From: Dactylosporangium sucinum
Lineage (GTDB): Bacteria; Actinomycetota; Actinomycetes; Mycobacteriales; Micromonosporaceae
Assembly: GCF_014647515.1 (NCBI RefSeq)
Contig: NZ_BMPI01000038.1
Location: 1-64,000, forward strand
DNA: 64,000 bases
Direction: 5' to 3'
Part shown: positions 31,337 to 40,053 of the stretch, one piece after another
How the letters are laid out: each line of letters starts with the position of its first letter
Numbering within the stretch: the first letter of the stretch is position 1
Translations under genes and position numbers: made by a program
Notes under the pieces: model-generated
The model's database searches: none
What the model saw: the letters and a program-made list of their open reading frames with translations, nothing else
Told to the model about the DNA's origin: nothing

Positions 31337-31462
31337 CACCGGATCGCCGGGCGACGGCCCGGGTGAGCTGCCGGCCGGCGGGTGAGGCCGGCGCGGTGAG
31401 GGCGGCCGGGGCGCTGTGTTACCGCGGGATGAACCCTTCATGTGCTGACGGGTTTGCGACAC

Positions 31463-31945
31463 ATGGCTGGCGGTGCAGCCTTCAACATCGACTACGTGCG
31501 GGGGGCGACGCGGCAGACGCGACTCGGCGGCGGGCTGGTCCTGCTGCTGCTCGTCGCGCTGCTCATCGGGGCGCCGTTCGCCGTCGCCCGGGCCGCGCAC
31601 CTCGCGTTCGCGCAGGTACGGGCGGAGGCCGCCGTCGAGGCGATCGTCCAGGTCGACGCGGCGCTGCAACGGGAAAGCGCGGGCCTGGAAGAGGAAGGCC
31701 GCGCGGTGCCGGCGGAAGCCCGGGCCGCCGGCGTCCACCAGCACCGGCACATCGGCCGCAAGCAACGGCTCATGCACACCGTGAGCTCGCCGGTGCACCA
31801 GCAGCAGCCCTCGGCCGCGGGCAACGCCGCCGGGCCTTCCACGACCGCGCACGCCGTCGCCCTGGACGCGACGGCCGAACCGGTGCCGCAGGAGCGGGCC
31901 GGCGTGCGGCCCGGGCGTGCGTCGCTGCAGGTGTGGCGTCTATAG
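31463..31945 (+). CDS. Hypothetical single-pass membrane protein
   Basis: The 160-residue frame from ATG 31463 has one strong membrane segment (G-L-V-L-L-L-L-V-A-L-L-I-G-A-P-F-A-V) at about residues 24-43, followed by F-A-Q-V-R-A-E-A-A-V-E. After about residue 70 the composition becomes His/Gln-rich and less convincing. The gene may therefore be shifted or the tail disordered. It ends 51 bases before the acyltransferase gene on the same strand. I recognise no family. Confidence 0.4.
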   Translation: MAGGAAFNIDYVRGATRQTRLGGGLVLLLLVALLIGAPFAVARAAHLAFAQVRAEAAVEAIVQVDAALQRESAGLEEEGRAVPAEARAAGVHQHRHIGRKQRLMHTVSSPVHQQQPSAAGNAAGPSTTAHAVALDATAEPVPQERAGVRPGRASLQVWRL

Positions 31946-31995
31946 CGGGCAGCCCTGCCCGCTGACCTGACGCCAACACACATCGGAGTACATAC

Positions 31996-33264
31996 ATGTC
32001 GACAACCGCCGGCGGGCGGGCGATCCCGCATGCCCGCGAAGCGCCCGCCATCGAGCGGCACCAGCGGTACACCCTGGAAAACACCTGGCACGGAAGAGAC
32101 AACGGCATCGGCGCGCTGCGCCTGCTGCTCGCCCTCGCCGTCGTGTTCGACCACGCCGGATCCCTCGGCTTCGGCTGGGAGGACCTCGGCACCACCCTGT
32201 TCCGCGGCCAGACCAACGTCGGCACGATCGCCGTCTACGGGTTCTTCGTCATCTCCGGGCTGCTCATCACCCGGTCCGCCCGCCGCACCGGATTGGTCCG
32301 CTTCGCCTGGCACCGGGCCCTGCGGATCCTGCCCGGGCTGTGGGTCTGCCTGCTGGTGACGGCGTTCGCCGTCGCGCCGCTCGTCGCGCTCTACGAGCGC
32401 GGGACGCTCGCCGGCTTCTGGGGCGGGCCCAAGGGGCCGGTGCAGTACGTGACGGGCAACTGGTTCACGGGCGTCCGCCAGTACGGTATCCACGATCTGC
32501 TCGCCGAAACCCCGTGGGGCCGCCAGATCGGCAGCACCAGCGTGTTCGACGGCGCGCTGTGGTCGCTCATCTACGAGACCACCTGCTACGCCGCCGTCGC
32601 CGGGCTGGCCGTGACCGCGGTGCTGCGCCGGGCCCGGTGGCTGGTGCCGGCGGCGGCCGGGGTGCTGCTCGGCATCGTGGCCGCCGACCAGCTGCGCGGG
32701 TGGATCCCGACCGGGCCGCCGTCGGAGTACTACGGCGCGGTCGTGCTGCCGCTGCTCGGCACCGTCTCGGTGCAGTGGCTCATCCATCTGGGCGCGCTGT
32801 TCCTGATTGGCGCCACGATCGAGTTGTACCGCGAGCGCGTCCCGATCAGCGACCAGCTGGCCGCCGCCTGCGGTGTGGCGCTGGCCGTGAGCCTGCTGTT
32901 CGGCGGGTTCTTCATCACCGGCTTCCCCGCGCTGGCCTACCTGCTGGTCTGGGCCGCGGTGCGGATGCCGCGGCGGCTGCGCCGCATCGGCGCGACCGAC
33001 GACTACTCCTACGGCATCTACATCTACGGGTTCGTCGTCCAGCAGGTCCTCGCCACGCTTGGCGTCAACGCCTGGGGCTACGCGGCCTACACCGGCATCA
33101 GCCTGGCCCTGACGGTGGCGTTGGCGGCGATGTCGTGGCACCTGGTGGAGCGCCGGGCACTGACCCTCAAGGACCTGCGGCTGCCGGCTGCTCCCCGGCG
33201 GCGGCCGGCCCGGGCCTCCCGCCCGGCGTCCAGGGCCAACGACAGCGCCGACGCAGAAGCATGA
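31996..33264 (+). CDS. Acyltransferase-3 family membrane protein
   Basis: A 422-residue protein with about ten membrane helices. The family marks are N-G-I-G-A-L-R-L-L-L-A-L-A-V-V-F-D-H-A (R and H of the active region), V-Y-G-F-F-V-I-S-G-L-L-I-T and W-H-R-A-L-R-I-L-P-G-L-W-V. A late conserved D-D-Y-S-Y-G-I-Y-I-Y-G is also typical, and a basic disordered tail follows. These enzymes O-acylate cell-surface glycans, lipids or secondary metabolites. There are no glycosyltransferase neighbours, so the acceptor is unknown. A strong hairpin follows. Confidence 0.88.
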   Translation: MSTTAGGRAIPHAREAPAIERHQRYTLENTWHGRDNGIGALRLLLALAVVFDHAGSLGFGWEDLGTTLFRGQTNVGTIAVYGFFVISGLLITRSARRTGLVRFAWHRALRILPGLWVCLLVTAFAVAPLVALYERGTLAGFWGGPKGPVQYVTGNWFTGVRQYGIHDLLAETPWGRQIGSTSVFDGALWSLIYETTCYAAVAGLAVTAVLRRARWLVPAAAGVLLGIVAADQLRGWIPTGPPSEYYGAVVLPLLGTVSVQWLIHLGALFLIGATIELYRERVPISDQLAAACGVALAVSLLFGGFFITGFPALAYLLVWAAVRMPRRLRRIGATDDYSYGIYIYGFVVQQVLATLGVNAWGYAAYTGISLALTVALAAMSWHLVERRALTLKDLRLPAAPRRRPARASRPASRANDSADAEA

Positions 33265-33297
33265 CCGCGCCGGCGATCAGGAGCCTCGACGGGACCT

Positions 33298-33353
33298 CAT
33301 GATCAAGGGAAGCTTCTGGCTGCCCGGACAGCCAGAAGCTCCCCACGATCATG
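33298..33353. terminator. Long bidirectional hairpin
   Basis: GGGAAGCTTCTGGCTG (33307-33322) pairs with CAGCCAGAAGCTCCCC (33329-33344) over 6 bases with one mismatch. CATGATC (33298-33304) and GATCATG (33347-33353) extend the stem. It separates the convergent acyltransferase gene and sulfate operon. Confidence 0.85.
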
Positions 33354-33426
33354 GGCGCAGGCCGACATCGGCCGCGCCGCGCTCCGCACCGCCCTGCCGG
33401 CGGCAACCACGGGAGGGGCCGCCCGG

Positions 33427-34428
33427 CTACGCCGTCGCGGCCAGGTCCGGCTCGGGCGCGGCGGCGCGGGCAGGCGTCGTCGGGCTGCCCGGCGCGATCC
33501 GCAGGTGCACGGTCGTGCCCGCCTCCAGGCCGAGCCCGAGGAACTCGTTGCGGGTCAGGGTCACGATGACCTCCTGGCCGCCCGCCGTGGTGACGTCGAT
33601 GCGGATCTCGAAGCCGATCCGGGTCACCCGGCTGACCGTGCCGGTGACGTCGTCCGGGCCGCCCGGCGTCAGGCCGAGCTGCAGGTCGTGCGGGCGGACC
33701 AGCTGGTCGCCGAGCTGGGTGACCGGGCCGAGGAACTTCATGACGAAGTCGTTGGCCGGGCGGTCGTACAGGTCGTCGGGCGAGCCGACCTGCTCGATGC
33801 GGCCGTCGTTGATCACCACGATCTCGTCGGCGACCTCCAGGGCCTCCTCCTGGTCGTGCGTGACGAAGACCGTGGTCACGTGCACCTCGTCGTGCAGCCG
33901 GCGCAGCCAGTCGCGCAGCTCCTTGCGCACCTTCGCGTCGAGGGCGCCGAACGGCTCGTCGAGCAGCAGGACCGTCGGCTTCACGGCGAGCGCGCGGGCC
34001 AGGGCCATGCGCTGGCGCTGGCCGCCGGAGAGCTGGGCCGGCAGCCGCTCGCCGAACTGCTCCAGGTGCACCAGCTTGAGCAGCTCGTCGACCCGCGCGC
34101 GGATCTCGTCCTTGGGCCGCTTGCGGATCTGCAGGCCGAAGCCGACGTTGCGGCGCACCGACATGTGCTTGAACGCGGCGTAGTGCTGGAACACGAAGCC
34201 GACGTTGCGCTTCTGCGGCGGCAGGTCGGTGGCGTCGACGCCCTCGATCTCGACCCGGCCGCTGTCGGCGCGCTCCAGGCCCGCGATGATGCGCAGCAGG
34301 GTCGACTTGCCGCCGCCGGACGGGCCGAGCAGCGCGGTGAGCCGGCCCGAGGGGATGCTGACCGACACGTTGTCGAGCGCGACGAAGTCCCCGAAGCGCT
34401 TGCTCACGCCTGCGATCTCGATGCTCAC
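33427..34428 (-). CDS. cysA: Sulfate ABC transporter ATP-binding protein
   Basis: A 333-residue CysA-type ATPase. Walker A is G-P-S-G-G-G-K-S-T, signature L-S-G-G-Q-R-Q-R-M-A, Walker B V-L-L-L-D-E-P-F-G-A-L-D, and H-loop V-T-H-D-Q-E-E-A. The C-terminal part (about 235-333) is the regulatory TOBE-like domain of this family. It drives import of sulfate or thiosulfate. GTG 34428 overlaps the stop of the upstream permease gene (GTGA). It is the last gene of the Rrf2-led operon, and the long hairpin at 33298-33353 ends it. Confidence 0.93.
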   Translation of the reverse strand: MSIEIAGVSKRFGDFVALDNVSVSIPSGRLTALLGPSGGGKSTLLRIIAGLERADSGRVEIEGVDATDLPPQKRNVGFVFQHYAAFKHMSVRRNVGFGLQIRKRPKDEIRARVDELLKLVHLEQFGERLPAQLSGGQRQRMALARALAVKPTVLLLDEPFGALDAKVRKELRDWLRRLHDEVHVTTVFVTHDQEEALEVADEIVVINDGRIEQVGSPDDLYDRPANDFVMKFLGPVTQLGDQLVRPHDLQLGLTPGGPDDVTGTVSRVTRIGFEIRIDVTTAGGQEVIVTLTRNEFLGLGLEAGTTVHLRIAPGSPTTPARAAAPEPDLAATA

Positions 34429-35255
34429 CGGTCTTCTTCTTTCGGGCGGAGGACGGACACGACGATGATGGCGGCGACGGCGACCAGGGCGAGGAGGAAG
34501 GCGGTGGCGTAGGCGCCGCCCTTGTCGAAGTTGAGGTACTTCTCCTCGACCACCAGCGTGGCGGTGCGGGTGGCCCCGAGCACGTTGCCGGACACGACCT
34601 TGACGGCGCCGAACTCGCCGAGCGAGCGGGCCAGGCTCAGCACGACGCCGTAGGTGATGCCCCACTTGATCGCGGGCAGGGTGATGCGGCGGAACGTCTG
34701 CAGGGCGTTGGCGCCGAGGCTGCGGGCGGCCTGCTCCTGCTCGTCGCCGATCTCCTCGAGCACCGGCACGACCTCGCGGATCACCAGCGGCAGGGCGACG
34801 AACACGGTGGCCATCACCATGCCCGGCTCGGCGAAGATGATCTGCAGGCCGGCGCTCTCCAGCGTGGGGCCGAACCAGCCGGTGCGGCCGCCGTAGACGA
34901 GGACGAGGGCCAGGCCGACGACGATCGGCGACACCGACAGCGGCACGTCGAGGAGCGCGTTCAGGAGGCGTTTGCCCGGGAAGCGGTATCGCACGAGCAG
35001 GATCGAGATGCCCACCCCGAACAGCGTGTTGATGATGACCGAGAGGATCGCGATCTCGACCGACAGGTGCAGGGCGTGCACGATGTCCGGGTCGGTGAGG
35101 ATGCCCTGGAGGTTGTCGAAGCCGTCCTTGAAGGCGTTCTGGCCCACGAGGTACACCGGCCAGGCCACCAGGAAGAAGAGGTACGCGACCACGACCAGCC
35201 GCAGCACGTAGGTCGTCGGCCCCTTGCGTCGGGTCCAGGCTTTGGTCTCAGCCAC
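34425..35255 (-). CDS. cysW: Sulfate ABC transporter permease CysW
   Basis: A 276-residue inner-membrane permease with six helices. The EAA loop reads E-Q-A-A-R-S-L-G-A-N-A-L-Q-T-F-R-R-I-T-L-P, and L-A-R-S-L-G-E-F-G-A-V-K is diagnostic of sulfate/molybdate permeases (G-E-F-G-A). It pairs with CysT to form the channel. Start ATG 35255 lies 8 bases inside the end of cysT, so translation is coupled. Confidence 0.94.
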   Translation of the reverse strand: MAETKAWTRRKGPTTYVLRLVVVAYLFFLVAWPVYLVGQNAFKDGFDNLQGILTDPDIVHALHLSVEIAILSVIINTLFGVGISILLVRYRFPGKRLLNALLDVPLSVSPIVVGLALVLVYGGRTGWFGPTLESAGLQIIFAEPGMVMATVFVALPLVIREVVPVLEEIGDEQEQAARSLGANALQTFRRITLPAIKWGITYGVVLSLARSLGEFGAVKVVSGNVLGATRTATLVVEEKYLNFDKGGAYATAFLLALVAVAAIIVVSVLRPKEEDR

Positions 35256-36105
35256 GGCGCACCGCCCTTCGCTGGATCAGGTCGAGCACCACGATGACGG
35301 CGAAGGAGATGATCAGCAGGACCGTCGCCACCGCGGCCGCGCTCTCCAGGTGGTCGTTCTCGATGCTGCTGAGGATCCGCACGGACGTGACCTCGGTGCG
35401 CATCGGCAGGTTGCCGGACAGCAGCACCAGCGAGCCGTACTCGCTGACGCCGCGCGCGAACGACAGCGCGGCCCCGGCGGTGATCGCCGGGGTCAGGCTG
35501 GGCAGGATGATCTTCCAGAAGATCGTGAAGCGGCTCGCGCCGAGCGAGGCGGCGGCCTCCTCGGCCTCGCGGTCGAGCTCGGCGAGCACGGGCTGCACCG
35601 TGCGGACCACGAACGGCAGCGTCACGAAGAGGAAGGCCAGGAAGACCGCGACCCGGGTGTTGGCGATGTTGACGCCCAGCGGGCTGGTCGGCCCGTAGAG
35701 CGACAGCAGCACCAGGCCGGCGACGATCGTCGGCAGCGCGAACGGGATGTCGATGAGGATCTCGAGCACCCGCTTGCCGAAGAAGTTGTCGCGGACCAGC
35801 ACCCAGGCGATGAGCGTGCCCATCACGACGTTGACCACCGTGACCAGGAAGGCGGTGCCCACGGTGAGCCGGATCGAGGCGAACGTCTGCTCGTTGCTGA
35901 TCGCGTCCCAGAACGCGCCGAAGCCGTCCGCGGACGCGGTGGCGACCACCGCCGCGAGCGGGATCAGCACCAGCAGGCTGAACCACAGCATCGCGACCCC
36001 GAGCCCGAGGCCGGAGACGCGGGTGAGCGGCTGGCCCGAACGCGCCGACCGGGCCGGCCGGCGGTTGCCCGCCGACCGGCCCGTGGAGACGGTCGCTGAC
36101 GTCAC
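35248..36105 (-). CDS. cysT: Sulfate ABC transporter permease CysT
   Basis: A 285-residue permease from GTG 36105, which overlaps the stop of the binding-protein gene. It has six membrane helices. The EAA loop is E-E-A-A-A-S-L-G-A-S-R-F-T-I-F-W-K-I-I-L-P, followed by S-F-A-R-G-V-S-E-Y-G-S-L-V-L-L-S-G. The N-terminal 35 residues are a basic cytoplasmic extension. It is the partner of CysW. Confidence 0.94.
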   Translation of the reverse strand: MTSATVSTGRSAGNRRPARSARSGQPLTRVSGLGLGVAMLWFSLLVLIPLAAVVATASADGFGAFWDAISNEQTFASIRLTVGTAFLVTVVNVVMGTLIAWVLVRDNFFGKRVLEILIDIPFALPTIVAGLVLLSLYGPTSPLGVNIANTRVAVFLAFLFVTLPFVVRTVQPVLAELDREAEEAAASLGASRFTIFWKIILPSLTPAITAGAALSFARGVSEYGSLVLLSGNLPMRTEVTSVRILSSIENDHLESAAAVATVLLIISFAVIVVLDLIQRRAVRRG

Positions 36106-37133
36106 TTGGCTTTGCCCGACGCGGCGATGATCTTGACGACGATGCCTTCCTTCTCGTCGAAGAACTTCTTGGACAGCGCCGACCAGCTGGTGAAGTCCTT
36201 CTCCACGGTCAGCAGCTTCTTCGGCGTCGGGAAGGGGTCGTTGGGGTCGACGGCGCCCTCGACGCCCTTGGTGTCGACGCCGTCGATGATCGGGCGGAAG
36301 CCCTTCAGGGCGAACTGGCGCTGGCCGTCCTTGCTCAGGACGAAGTCGAGCCACTCCTTCGCCTTCGGGTTGGCGTTCTTCAGCACCGCGCCCGGGTTCT
36401 CGATGAGGATCGTGGTGTCCGGCAGGACCCAGTCGAGCTGCTCACCGCTCTGGCGGGCCAGGATGGCCTCGTTCTCGTAGGCGAGGAGGACGTCACCGGT
36501 ACCGCCGAGGAAAGCGGTCGTGGCGTCCCGGCCGCTGTTCGGCAGCGACACGACGTTGGCGAACAGCTTGGTCAGGTACTCGGTCGCCTGCGCGTCGGTG
36601 CCGCCGTTGCTGGCGATGTGGCCCCACGCGGCGAGCGCGTTCCAGCGCGCCGCACCCGACGACGCCGGGTTCGGGGTGACGATGCCGATGCCGGGCTTGA
36701 TCAGGTCGTCCCAGCCCTTGATGTTCTTCGGATTCCCCTTGCGTACCGCGAGCACGACCACCGACGAGGAGACGATGCCCTTGTTGGGGCCGGCGTTCCA
36801 GTCCTTCTCGACGAGGCCGGCGTCGACCAGGCGGGTCACGTCGCTGGAGACGGAGAAGTGCACGTAGTCGGCCTTGAGGCCGGCCACCACCGCGCGGCTC
36901 TGGTCGCCGGAGGCGCCGTACGAGGTCTGGAACTTGACGCCCTTGCCCGCCGGGGTCTTGTTCCACTCGGCGGCGATCGCCTTGTTGGCCGCTTCCGGCA
37001 CCGCGTAGCCGACGATGTTGAGCGTCACGTCGCTACCGGTGGAATCGGACGAAGCGGACGTCCCCGCGCACGCCGACAGCAGTAAGCCGGCGGCGATGGC
37101 GAGCGCTGCGGTCGCTCTGATCCGGTGCTTCAT
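36102..37133 (-). CDS. Sulfate-binding lipoprotein
   Basis: A 343-residue extracellular binding protein. The signal peptide ends in lipobox L-L-S-A-C (about 18-22). The mature part has the SBP pattern of sulfate/thiosulfate binders: Y-G-A-S-G-D-Q-S-R-A-V-V, S-S-D-V-T-R-L, V-R-K-G-N-P-K-N-I-K-G-W-D-D-L, T-P-N-P-A-S-S-G-A-A-R-W-N. It captures sulfate for CysT/CysW/CysA. AGAAGGACGGG precedes ATG 37133. It is 33 bases after the Rrf2 gene. Confidence 0.93.
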   Translation of the reverse strand: MKHRIRATAALAIAAGLLLSACAGTSASSDSTGSDVTLNIVGYAVPEAANKAIAAEWNKTPAGKGVKFQTSYGASGDQSRAVVAGLKADYVHFSVSSDVTRLVDAGLVEKDWNAGPNKGIVSSSVVVLAVRKGNPKNIKGWDDLIKPGIGIVTPNPASSGAARWNALAAWGHIASNGGTDAQATEYLTKLFANVVSLPNSGRDATTAFLGGTGDVLLAYENEAILARQSGEQLDWVLPDTTILIENPGAVLKNANPKAKEWLDFVLSKDGQRQFALKGFRPIIDGVDTKGVEGAVDPNDPFPTPKKLLTVEKDFTSWSALSKKFFDEKEGIVVKIIAASGKAK

Positions 37134-37165
37134 GGGGAACCCGTCCTTCTGGGGTAGGCGGTGCA

Positions 37166-37570
37166 CTATCGGGGGGCTTCGAGCAGGTCGGCAAGGGTGA
37201 CGCGGTCGACGATGTCGTTCACGGCGGTGTCCACGGAGAGCCAGATGCGGCTCAGCCCACGGGTGACGCCGGCGTAGCTGGTCTGGTCGGTCGGCAGCCC
37301 GCGCACCGTGGTCAGCGCGCCGTCCATCGCGCGCAGGACGTCGCCCACGGTGATGGCCGCGGCCGGGCGGGCCAGCCCGTACCCGCGCTCCGCGCTCCGG
37401 TGGCTGTGCACCAGGCCCGCGCGGCGCAGGTCGAGCAGGATCGCCTGCAGGGAGCCGATCGACATCTGTTCCTTCTCGGCGAGCTGTGGTGCGGTGATCC
37501 GGCCCGGCGCCGCCGCGGCGATGACGAGCATCGCCCGCATGGCGTAGTCGGCGCGGACCGAGACGTGCAC
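37166..37570 (-). CDS. Rrf2-family regulator of the sulfate operon (CymR-like)
   Basis: A 134-residue Rrf2 regulator: V-R-A-D-Y-A-M-R-A-M-L, then the winged helix I-T-A-P-Q-L-A-E-K-E-Q-M-S-I-G-S-L-Q-A-I-L and L-R-R-A-G-L-V-H-S-H-R-S-A-E-R-G-Y. It has no cysteines at all, so unlike IscR or NsrR it cannot hold an iron-sulfur cluster and resembles CymR, which senses cysteine synthesis through a protein partner. It is the first gene of the operon with the sulfate importer, so it most likely autoregulates the whole unit through the sites at 37636-37666. GTG 37570 is the start. Confidence 0.9.
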   Translation of the reverse strand: MHVSVRADYAMRAMLVIAAAAPGRITAPQLAEKEQMSIGSLQAILLDLRRAGLVHSHRSAERGYGLARPAAAITVGDVLRAMDGALTTVRGLPTDQTSYAGVTRGLSRIWLSVDTAVNDIVDRVTLADLLEAPR

Positions 37571-37635
37571 AGCGTCGTGCCCCGATCAGCTCGACCGTGT
37601 CCAGCGACAACCGCCAACCACGGTCACCTCCCGGG

Positions 37636-37666
37636 TAAGTCGACTTAATCCATCTAGTCCATCTAG
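37636..37666 (-). promoter_or_regulatory. Operator candidates upstream of the Rrf2-cys operon
   Basis: TAAGTCGACTTA (37636-37647) is a perfect palindrome. It is followed by the direct repeat TCCATCTAG at 37649-37657 and 37658-37666. The region is AT-rich for this genome and lies 66-96 bases upstream of the GTG at 37570, a natural place for the Rrf2 operator and promoter. Confidence 0.6.
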
Positions 37667-37801
37667 TTGGTAGGAAAAGAATACTTGCCGAGCGCCCGCA
37701 GTCAAGTTCGCCGGGTACTCCTACCGGTATTGAGTGATTTGACGCACAGGAATGGCGCGGCGACCATCGGTCACCGCGCCATTCCTGCCGATCTGTCCGG
37801 G

Positions 37802-38803
37802 TCAGCCGCCGCTGCAGGAGACGGTCGGCCAGGTCCAGTTGCCGTTGTGCTGGATCGTCACGCCCCAGTTGTTGCCGCTGCCGTTGGGTCTGGCGACCAG
37901 CGTCTGCCCGTTGGGGTAGCTGGCCGTGATGTTCCAGGTGGCGATGACCTTCGCCGGCGACGGCACGTTCATCGTCACCATCCAGTTGCTCGACCCCGAC
38001 ACCGAGACGTTCAGGTTGTACCGGTCACTCCACGACGACCCCGCCGACAGCGTGGCCGTGCAGCTTCCGCCGCCGCCCGGGCCGGGCGTGGTGGGACCGC
38101 TCGTCGGGCCGCCGCCTCCGGTCGGCGCGACCGCCCGCCCCGTCTGCGGCGAGATCATGCCCGCGCACAGGTTGCGGCTGGCCAGCCCCTGCGCGATGCG
38201 CGGGATCGCGGCCACCGTGTTGGCCGGCCAGTCGTGCATCAGGATGATCTGGCCGTTGGTGAGCCGGGCGTTGGCCTGCACGATCGCGTCGACGCTGGCG
38301 TTGTTCCAGTCCTGCGAGTCGACGTCCCAGATGATCTGGGTCAGCCCGTACCGCGACAGGACCGACTGCAGGGTCGAGTTGGTCTCGCCGTACGGCGGGC
38401 GGAACAGCTTCGGCGTCCCGCCGCCCCCGGCCGCGATGGCCTGCTGGGTCCGGGAGACCTCGGAGTCCATCTGGGCCTGGCTCAGCTGGGTCATGTGCGG
38501 GTGGGTGTAGCTGTGGTTGGCGACCCACATGCCCGCGTCGACCTGGGCCCGCACCAGCGACGGATTCGCCGCGGCGTACTGGCCCTGGTTGAACATCGTC
38601 GCCCGCAGCCCGTTCTGCCGCAGCGCGGTGAGCAGGCGCTGGGTGTTGCTGGCGGACGGCCCGTCGTCGAAGGTGAGCCCGACGTACCCGTTGCAGGTGG
38701 CCGCCTGCGACGGCGTGGCCGCGACGGTCAGGGCGACGGCGGTCGACAGCGCCATCCCGGCGATGGCGAGGGCGGTGGCCAGCAGGCGTCTCGGTGTACG
38801 CAT
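37802..38803 (-). CDS. Secreted CE4 polysaccharide (acetylxylan) deacetylase with CBM2
   Basis: A 333-residue secreted enzyme: signal peptide (1-35, ending S-Q-A-A), NodB/CE4 domain with T-F-D-D-G-P-S (motif 1), H-S-Y-T-H-P-H (motif 2) and F-R-P-P-Y-G (motif 3), a Gly/Pro/Thr linker (about 225-245), and a C-terminal CBM2 (about 245-333) with W-N-I-T-A-S-Y-P-N-G and W-G-V-T-I-Q-H-N-G. It probably deacetylates xylan while anchored to cellulose. It lies 4 bases downstream of the xylanase stop, so the two are co-expressed. ATG 38803 is preferred over GTG 38818. Confidence 0.9.
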   Translation of the reverse strand: MRTPRRLLATALAIAGMALSTAVALTVAATPSQAATCNGYVGLTFDDGPSASNTQRLLTALRQNGLRATMFNQGQYAAANPSLVRAQVDAGMWVANHSYTHPHMTQLSQAQMDSEVSRTQQAIAAGGGGTPKLFRPPYGETNSTLQSVLSRYGLTQIIWDVDSQDWNNASVDAIVQANARLTNGQIILMHDWPANTVAAIPRIAQGLASRNLCAGMISPQTGRAVAPTGGGGPTSGPTTPGPGGGGSCTATLSAGSSWSDRYNLNVSVSGSSNWMVTMNVPSPAKVIATWNITASYPNGQTLVARPNGSGNNWGVTIQHNGNWTWPTVSCSGG

Positions 38804-38807
38804 CGGC

Positions 38808-39803
38808 TCAGCCCGCACTGCAGGAGACGGAGGGCCAGGTGTAGTTGCCGTTGTGCTGGATCGTCACGCCCCAGTTGTTGCCACTGCCGTTCGGCTTGGC
38901 CACCAGCGTCTGCGCGTTGGGGTAGCTGGCGGTGATGTTCCAGGTGGCGATGATCTTCGCCGGCGACGGCACGTTCATCGTCACCGTCCAGTTGCTGGAG
39001 CCGGAGACCGAGACGTTGAGGTTGTAGCGGTCGCTCCACGACTGCCCGGCCGACAGCGACGCCGTGCACCCGCCGCCGGGGTTGCCGGTCGGGCCACCCG
39101 TCGGGCCACCGGTCGACCCGCCGCCGCTGCCGCCGATGGTGATGTTCGAGCTGCCGCTGCTCTGGTAGCCCTCGGTCGCCAGGATCTGGTAGTCGTGGCT
39201 GCCCAGGCTCATGCCCGCGCGCGACCACGCGTCGAAGTGGTTGCCGGTGGTGATGGTGCCGCCGGTCTTCTTCGACTGCCGCACGCTCCAGTACTGGTTG
39301 AACGTCTTGTTGCCCTCGATGGAGGGGGCGTTGTACCGCGTGGTCTGGTAGATGTCGTACGTGCCGCCGTCGCTGGTCACGGTGCCCTTGAAGGTGCCCG
39401 TCGGGCGGTAGGTGCCCCAGTTGTCGACGATGTAGTACTCCACCAGCGGATTGCGGGTCCAGCCGTACAGCGCGAGGTAGGCGTTGCCGGACGGGTTGAA
39501 GCTGCCGGAGTAGCTGACGCTGCGGCGCCCGCCGGTGCTCCAGCCCTTGCCGGCGACGAAGTTGCCGGTGTTGCTCCACCTGGTGCTGTAGTTGCCGCCG
39601 GCACCGAGGTCCATCGAGACGGTGCCCTGGCTGTCGGTCCAGAACGAGTAGAAGTAGCCGTTGTTGGTGCCGGTCTGGTTGGTCGTGACGGCCGCGCTGG
39701 CGACGCCGGGCAGCGTCGCGACCAGCGCCACCACCACGGCGGCGAGCCCGCCGAAGAGCAGCCCGGCGCGGCGGCGCCGCGGGCGGGCGGGGGCGTCGTT
39801 CAT
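38808..39803 (-). CDS. Secreted GH11 endo-1,4-beta-xylanase with CBM2
   Basis: A 331-residue xylanase. GGAGGAGG precedes ATG 39803. The signal peptide spans about 1-38. The GH11 jelly roll (about 39-225) has the nucleophile segment L-V-E-Y-Y-I-V-D-N-W-G and acid/base segment I-L-A-T-E-G-Y-Q-S-S-G. A Gly/Thr/Pro linker joins a C-terminal CBM2 (about 243-331) that is almost identical to that of the next gene. It cuts xylan chains outside the cell. It forms an operon with the CE4 esterase; the divergent LacI regulator and TTCCGGAA sites suggest sugar control. Confidence 0.94.
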   Translation of the reverse strand: MNDAPARPRRRRAGLLFGGLAAVVVALVATLPGVASAAVTTNQTGTNNGYFYSFWTDSQGTVSMDLGAGGNYSTRWSNTGNFVAGKGWSTGGRRSVSYSGSFNPSGNAYLALYGWTRNPLVEYYIVDNWGTYRPTGTFKGTVTSDGGTYDIYQTTRYNAPSIEGNKTFNQYWSVRQSKKTGGTITTGNHFDAWSRAGMSLGSHDYQILATEGYQSSGSSNITIGGSGGGSTGGPTGGPTGNPGGGCTASLSAGQSWSDRYNLNVSVSGSSNWTVTMNVPSPAKIIATWNITASYPNAQTLVAKPNGSGNNWGVTIQHNGNYTWPSVSCSAG

Positions 39804-39961
39804 GGGCGTGGTTCCTCCTCCTGACGGCCGGCGTGCAGCCGGCAGCGTGAGCCGAGCCGGCGGGGTGTCGGACGCCGGCGGGCTCAGGCGACGGGGGTGT
39901 GCGGTCGGGTCGTAGCGGCGACCCGACATCGACACTGATCGAGCGGTACTACGGTGTCAAC

Positions 39962-39986
39962 AATTTTCGGAAAAGTTCCGGGAATT
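39962..39986 (-). promoter_or_regulatory. Dyad operator candidate upstream of the xylanase operon
   Basis: AATT-tt-CGGAA-aag-TTCCG-gg-AATT (39962-39986) is a dyad with nine conserved pairs. It lies about 160 bp upstream of the xylanase start in the 308-bp gap to the LacI gene. A related perfect palindrome GTTCCGGAAC lies at 40044-40053. Both are probable LacI-family binding sites. Confidence 0.6.
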
Positions 39987-40043
39987 GATCTCGTCGATGC
40001 GACACTTCCGGGCCGGTGACCTGCAGGTACCGGTTTCCGCGCC

Positions 40044-40053
40044 GTTCCGGAAC
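40044..40053 (+). promoter_or_regulatory. Palindrome GTTCCGGAAC near the LacI gene start
   Basis: This perfect 10-bp palindrome with the same TTCC/GGAA core as the site at 39962-39986 is 59 bases before the LacI-family start codon. It is probably the autoregulatory half of the control region. Confidence 0.5.
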
